The position numbers were made by a program, and so were the translations under genes. DNA of 5,778 nucleotides from Parachlamydiaceae bacterium (GTDB taxonomy: Bacteria; Chlamydiota; Chlamydiia; Chlamydiales; Parachlamydiaceae): assembly GCA_003164155.1 (NCBI GenBank), contig PLSG01000580.1, positions 257 through 6,034 on the forward strand. Direction: 5' to 3'. How positions within the stretch are numbered: position 1 is the stretch's first letter; each line of letters begins with the position of its first letter. This document shows positions 4,767-5,778 of this stretch, piece by piece. Below the pieces are notes generated by a model. That model saw only the letters and a list, made by a program, of their open reading frames with translations, had not been told where the DNA came from and ran no database searches.

Positions 4767-5778
4767 CTATTTTTTCTTCTCAATCGGAGCTTTATTATTT
4801 TCCTCAGTTACCGCCGTTTTAGAGGCTTTAGCTTTTTTTCTTTTAGATTTCGCACCTTTTGAACCAGTGCTGAAGGCCTTTGGCGCAGCAACAGGATCCG
4901 CAGCGGGCACTTTTGCAATTTTAAGCTCATGCCCTTTTTCCTTTATTTTCGCCATGCCTCCACCTCGCGCTTCTGATCTTTCCAGCGAAGTTTTGGGTTT
5001 GACGTTCAAGGAAAATTCGTGAATAGGAACATTCTCTGACAGATACCTTAATTTTTTTTTATGTAATTTTTCCTCAGCTTCCATCCACATAGGTTTCCAG
5101 TGATCTGTTAAGGCTTGCCACTCTTTCTCCAATTCGGTAGTTTCTTCTTTAGGTAAATAAGTTTTAATAAGTATCTGCATGTCTTTTAAAACCCCCAGCA
5201 GAGGGGTTAAGCATTCCCAAATAGAAGTGCTGGAAAGAGCATGAAACCCGGGAAGGAGTTTGTGATATAGCCGGATGCCTTCAAGGTTGGCATCTCTAAT
5301 TTTTTTTAAAAAGGAGAGCGTTCGGATTTTCTTTTGAAAAGCTTCCATATCGCCATTATTCCATAGCATCATGCTTAAGGTATTCACAAAGTTGAGTAGG
5401 TCCGCTTGGTGTAATTTGCAATAAGGTTCTTTCTGAAGCAAAGACTTGGTTTGAGCCATCCACAATATAATGCGTTGGTGATCATTCATGATAGTGGCAT
5501 GGGGCTTGATTTTATTTTGCCGAAAAGTCTCTAAGGTAAGCTCGACAAACAGTGGCATGGCAGAAAGGGCGTGGTTTTGAACTAAAATATATCTTAGGCA
5601 TTCAAAAGCAAATGGGAAGTCACGCTTATCACAAGCGCTCTGAAACACTCGTTCATATTGATGCCATGCGACATTGTATTGCAAGGGATCTTCTGCGAAC
5701 AAAGCACAACCTAAGGAGTGCGCTGCATCCAAGAAAACGGTCCTAAACCTGCTATTTTCCCGCCACATGCCATAGGAA
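4767..5778 (-). CDS. Gene C: helical protein with lysine-rich tail, 5' end outside window
   Basis: On the minus strand the frame ends at TAG 4767-4769 and stays open to the right edge. The Met at 5768 is preceded in frame by Ser-Tyr-Gly, so the true start is probably beyond the window. I do not recognise the family. Counting from that Met, residues 1-245 are a helical, Trp- and Leu-rich domain without membrane segments. The pattern is compatible with an alpha-alpha repeat fold, but no repeat motif is firm. From about 255 the chain turns into a low-complexity Lys/Ala/Ser/Pro tail, with GSKGAKSKRKKAKASK at 302-317 and EKKK at the end. This composition is like bacterial histone H1-like proteins and suggests nucleic-acid binding or a disordered anchor. 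Two adenine runs on the coding strand (A9, complement of 5052-5060; A8, complement of 5300-5307) are slippage-prone. The gene converges on gene B; no clear terminator follows its stop. Confidence 0.85.
   Translation of the reverse strand, partial: SYGMWRENSRFRTVFLDAAHSLGCALFAEDPLQYNVAWHQYERVFQSACDKRDFPFAFECLRYILVQNHALSAMPLFVELTLETFRQNKIKPHATIMNDHQRIILWMAQTKSLLQKEPYCKLHQADLLNFVNTLSMMLWNNGDMEAFQKKIRTLSFLKKIRDANLEGIRLYHKLLPGFHALSSTSIWECLTPLLGVLKDMQILIKTYLPKEETTELEKEWQALTDHWKPMWMEAEEKLHKKKLRYLSENVPIHEFSLNVKPKTSLERSEARGGGMAKIKEKGHELKIAKVPAADPVAAPKAFSTGSKGAKSKRKKAKASKTAVTEENNKAPIEKKK

Noticed and set aside
4732..5022. Plus-strand 96-codon frame rich in Phe, Ser and Ala
   Set aside because: It is the complement of the lysine-rich tail of gene C (Lys codons read as Phe/Leu in reverse), so the apparent hydrophobic protein is an artefact.
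5552..5746. Plus-strand 64-codon frame
   Set aside because: Antisense to gene C, with no supporting signal.
1..5778. tRNA, rRNA or CRISPR array
   Set aside because: No cloverleaf with a T-loop consensus, no rRNA-like stretch and no regularly spaced direct repeats were seen on either strand.

Overview
The window comes from a moderately AT-rich bacterial chromosome with widely spaced genes. No gene in it carries a phylogenetic marker that I can name. The style (long helical orphan proteins, lysine-rich tails, large intergenic hairpins, a decayed purine-metabolism gene, palindromic repeats) fits a host-associated bacterium such as an amoeba-associated Parachlamydiaceae-type organism. That placement is a weak inference.

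Layout. At 1-47 a long hairpin probably closes an upstream gene outside the window. It is followed by a purine-rich AGGAT repeat stretch (48-97). Gene A (108-2024, +) encodes a 638-residue protein of unknown function. The 638-bp gap after it holds a second AGGAT-type tandem repeat (2066-2111), a 162-bp near-perfect palindrome flanked by TA that looks like a non-autonomous transposable element (2166-2327), a G-rich hairpin with TTTGCAT repeats, and a candidate promoter (2490-2517). Gene B (2663-3658, +) encodes a 331-residue orphan protein and is followed by a hairpin with a perfect 20-bp stem (3710-3760). The next 1 kb has no intact gene. It holds, on the minus strand, a frameshifted C-terminal remnant that I assign to adenine deaminase (3868-4136), a 190-bp inverted-repeat element with possible TATAAA target duplications (4210-4399), and a doubtful 58-codon ORF (4463-4639). 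Gene C (minus strand, 4767 to the right edge, 5' end missing) encodes a helical protein with a lysine-rich, histone-like tail.

No metabolic pathway or operon can be rebuilt: A and B lie on one strand but are separated by repeats and a probable separate promoter, and C converges on them. The most interesting signals are non-coding. The hairpins at 1-47 and 3710-3760 have unrelated stems but nearly the same loop (GAGGAAC followed by GAG or CGAG). The AGGAT-type repeats lie on both sides of gene A. Two unrelated inverted-repeat elements and a gene remnant mark this as a decaying, insertion-tolerant region.
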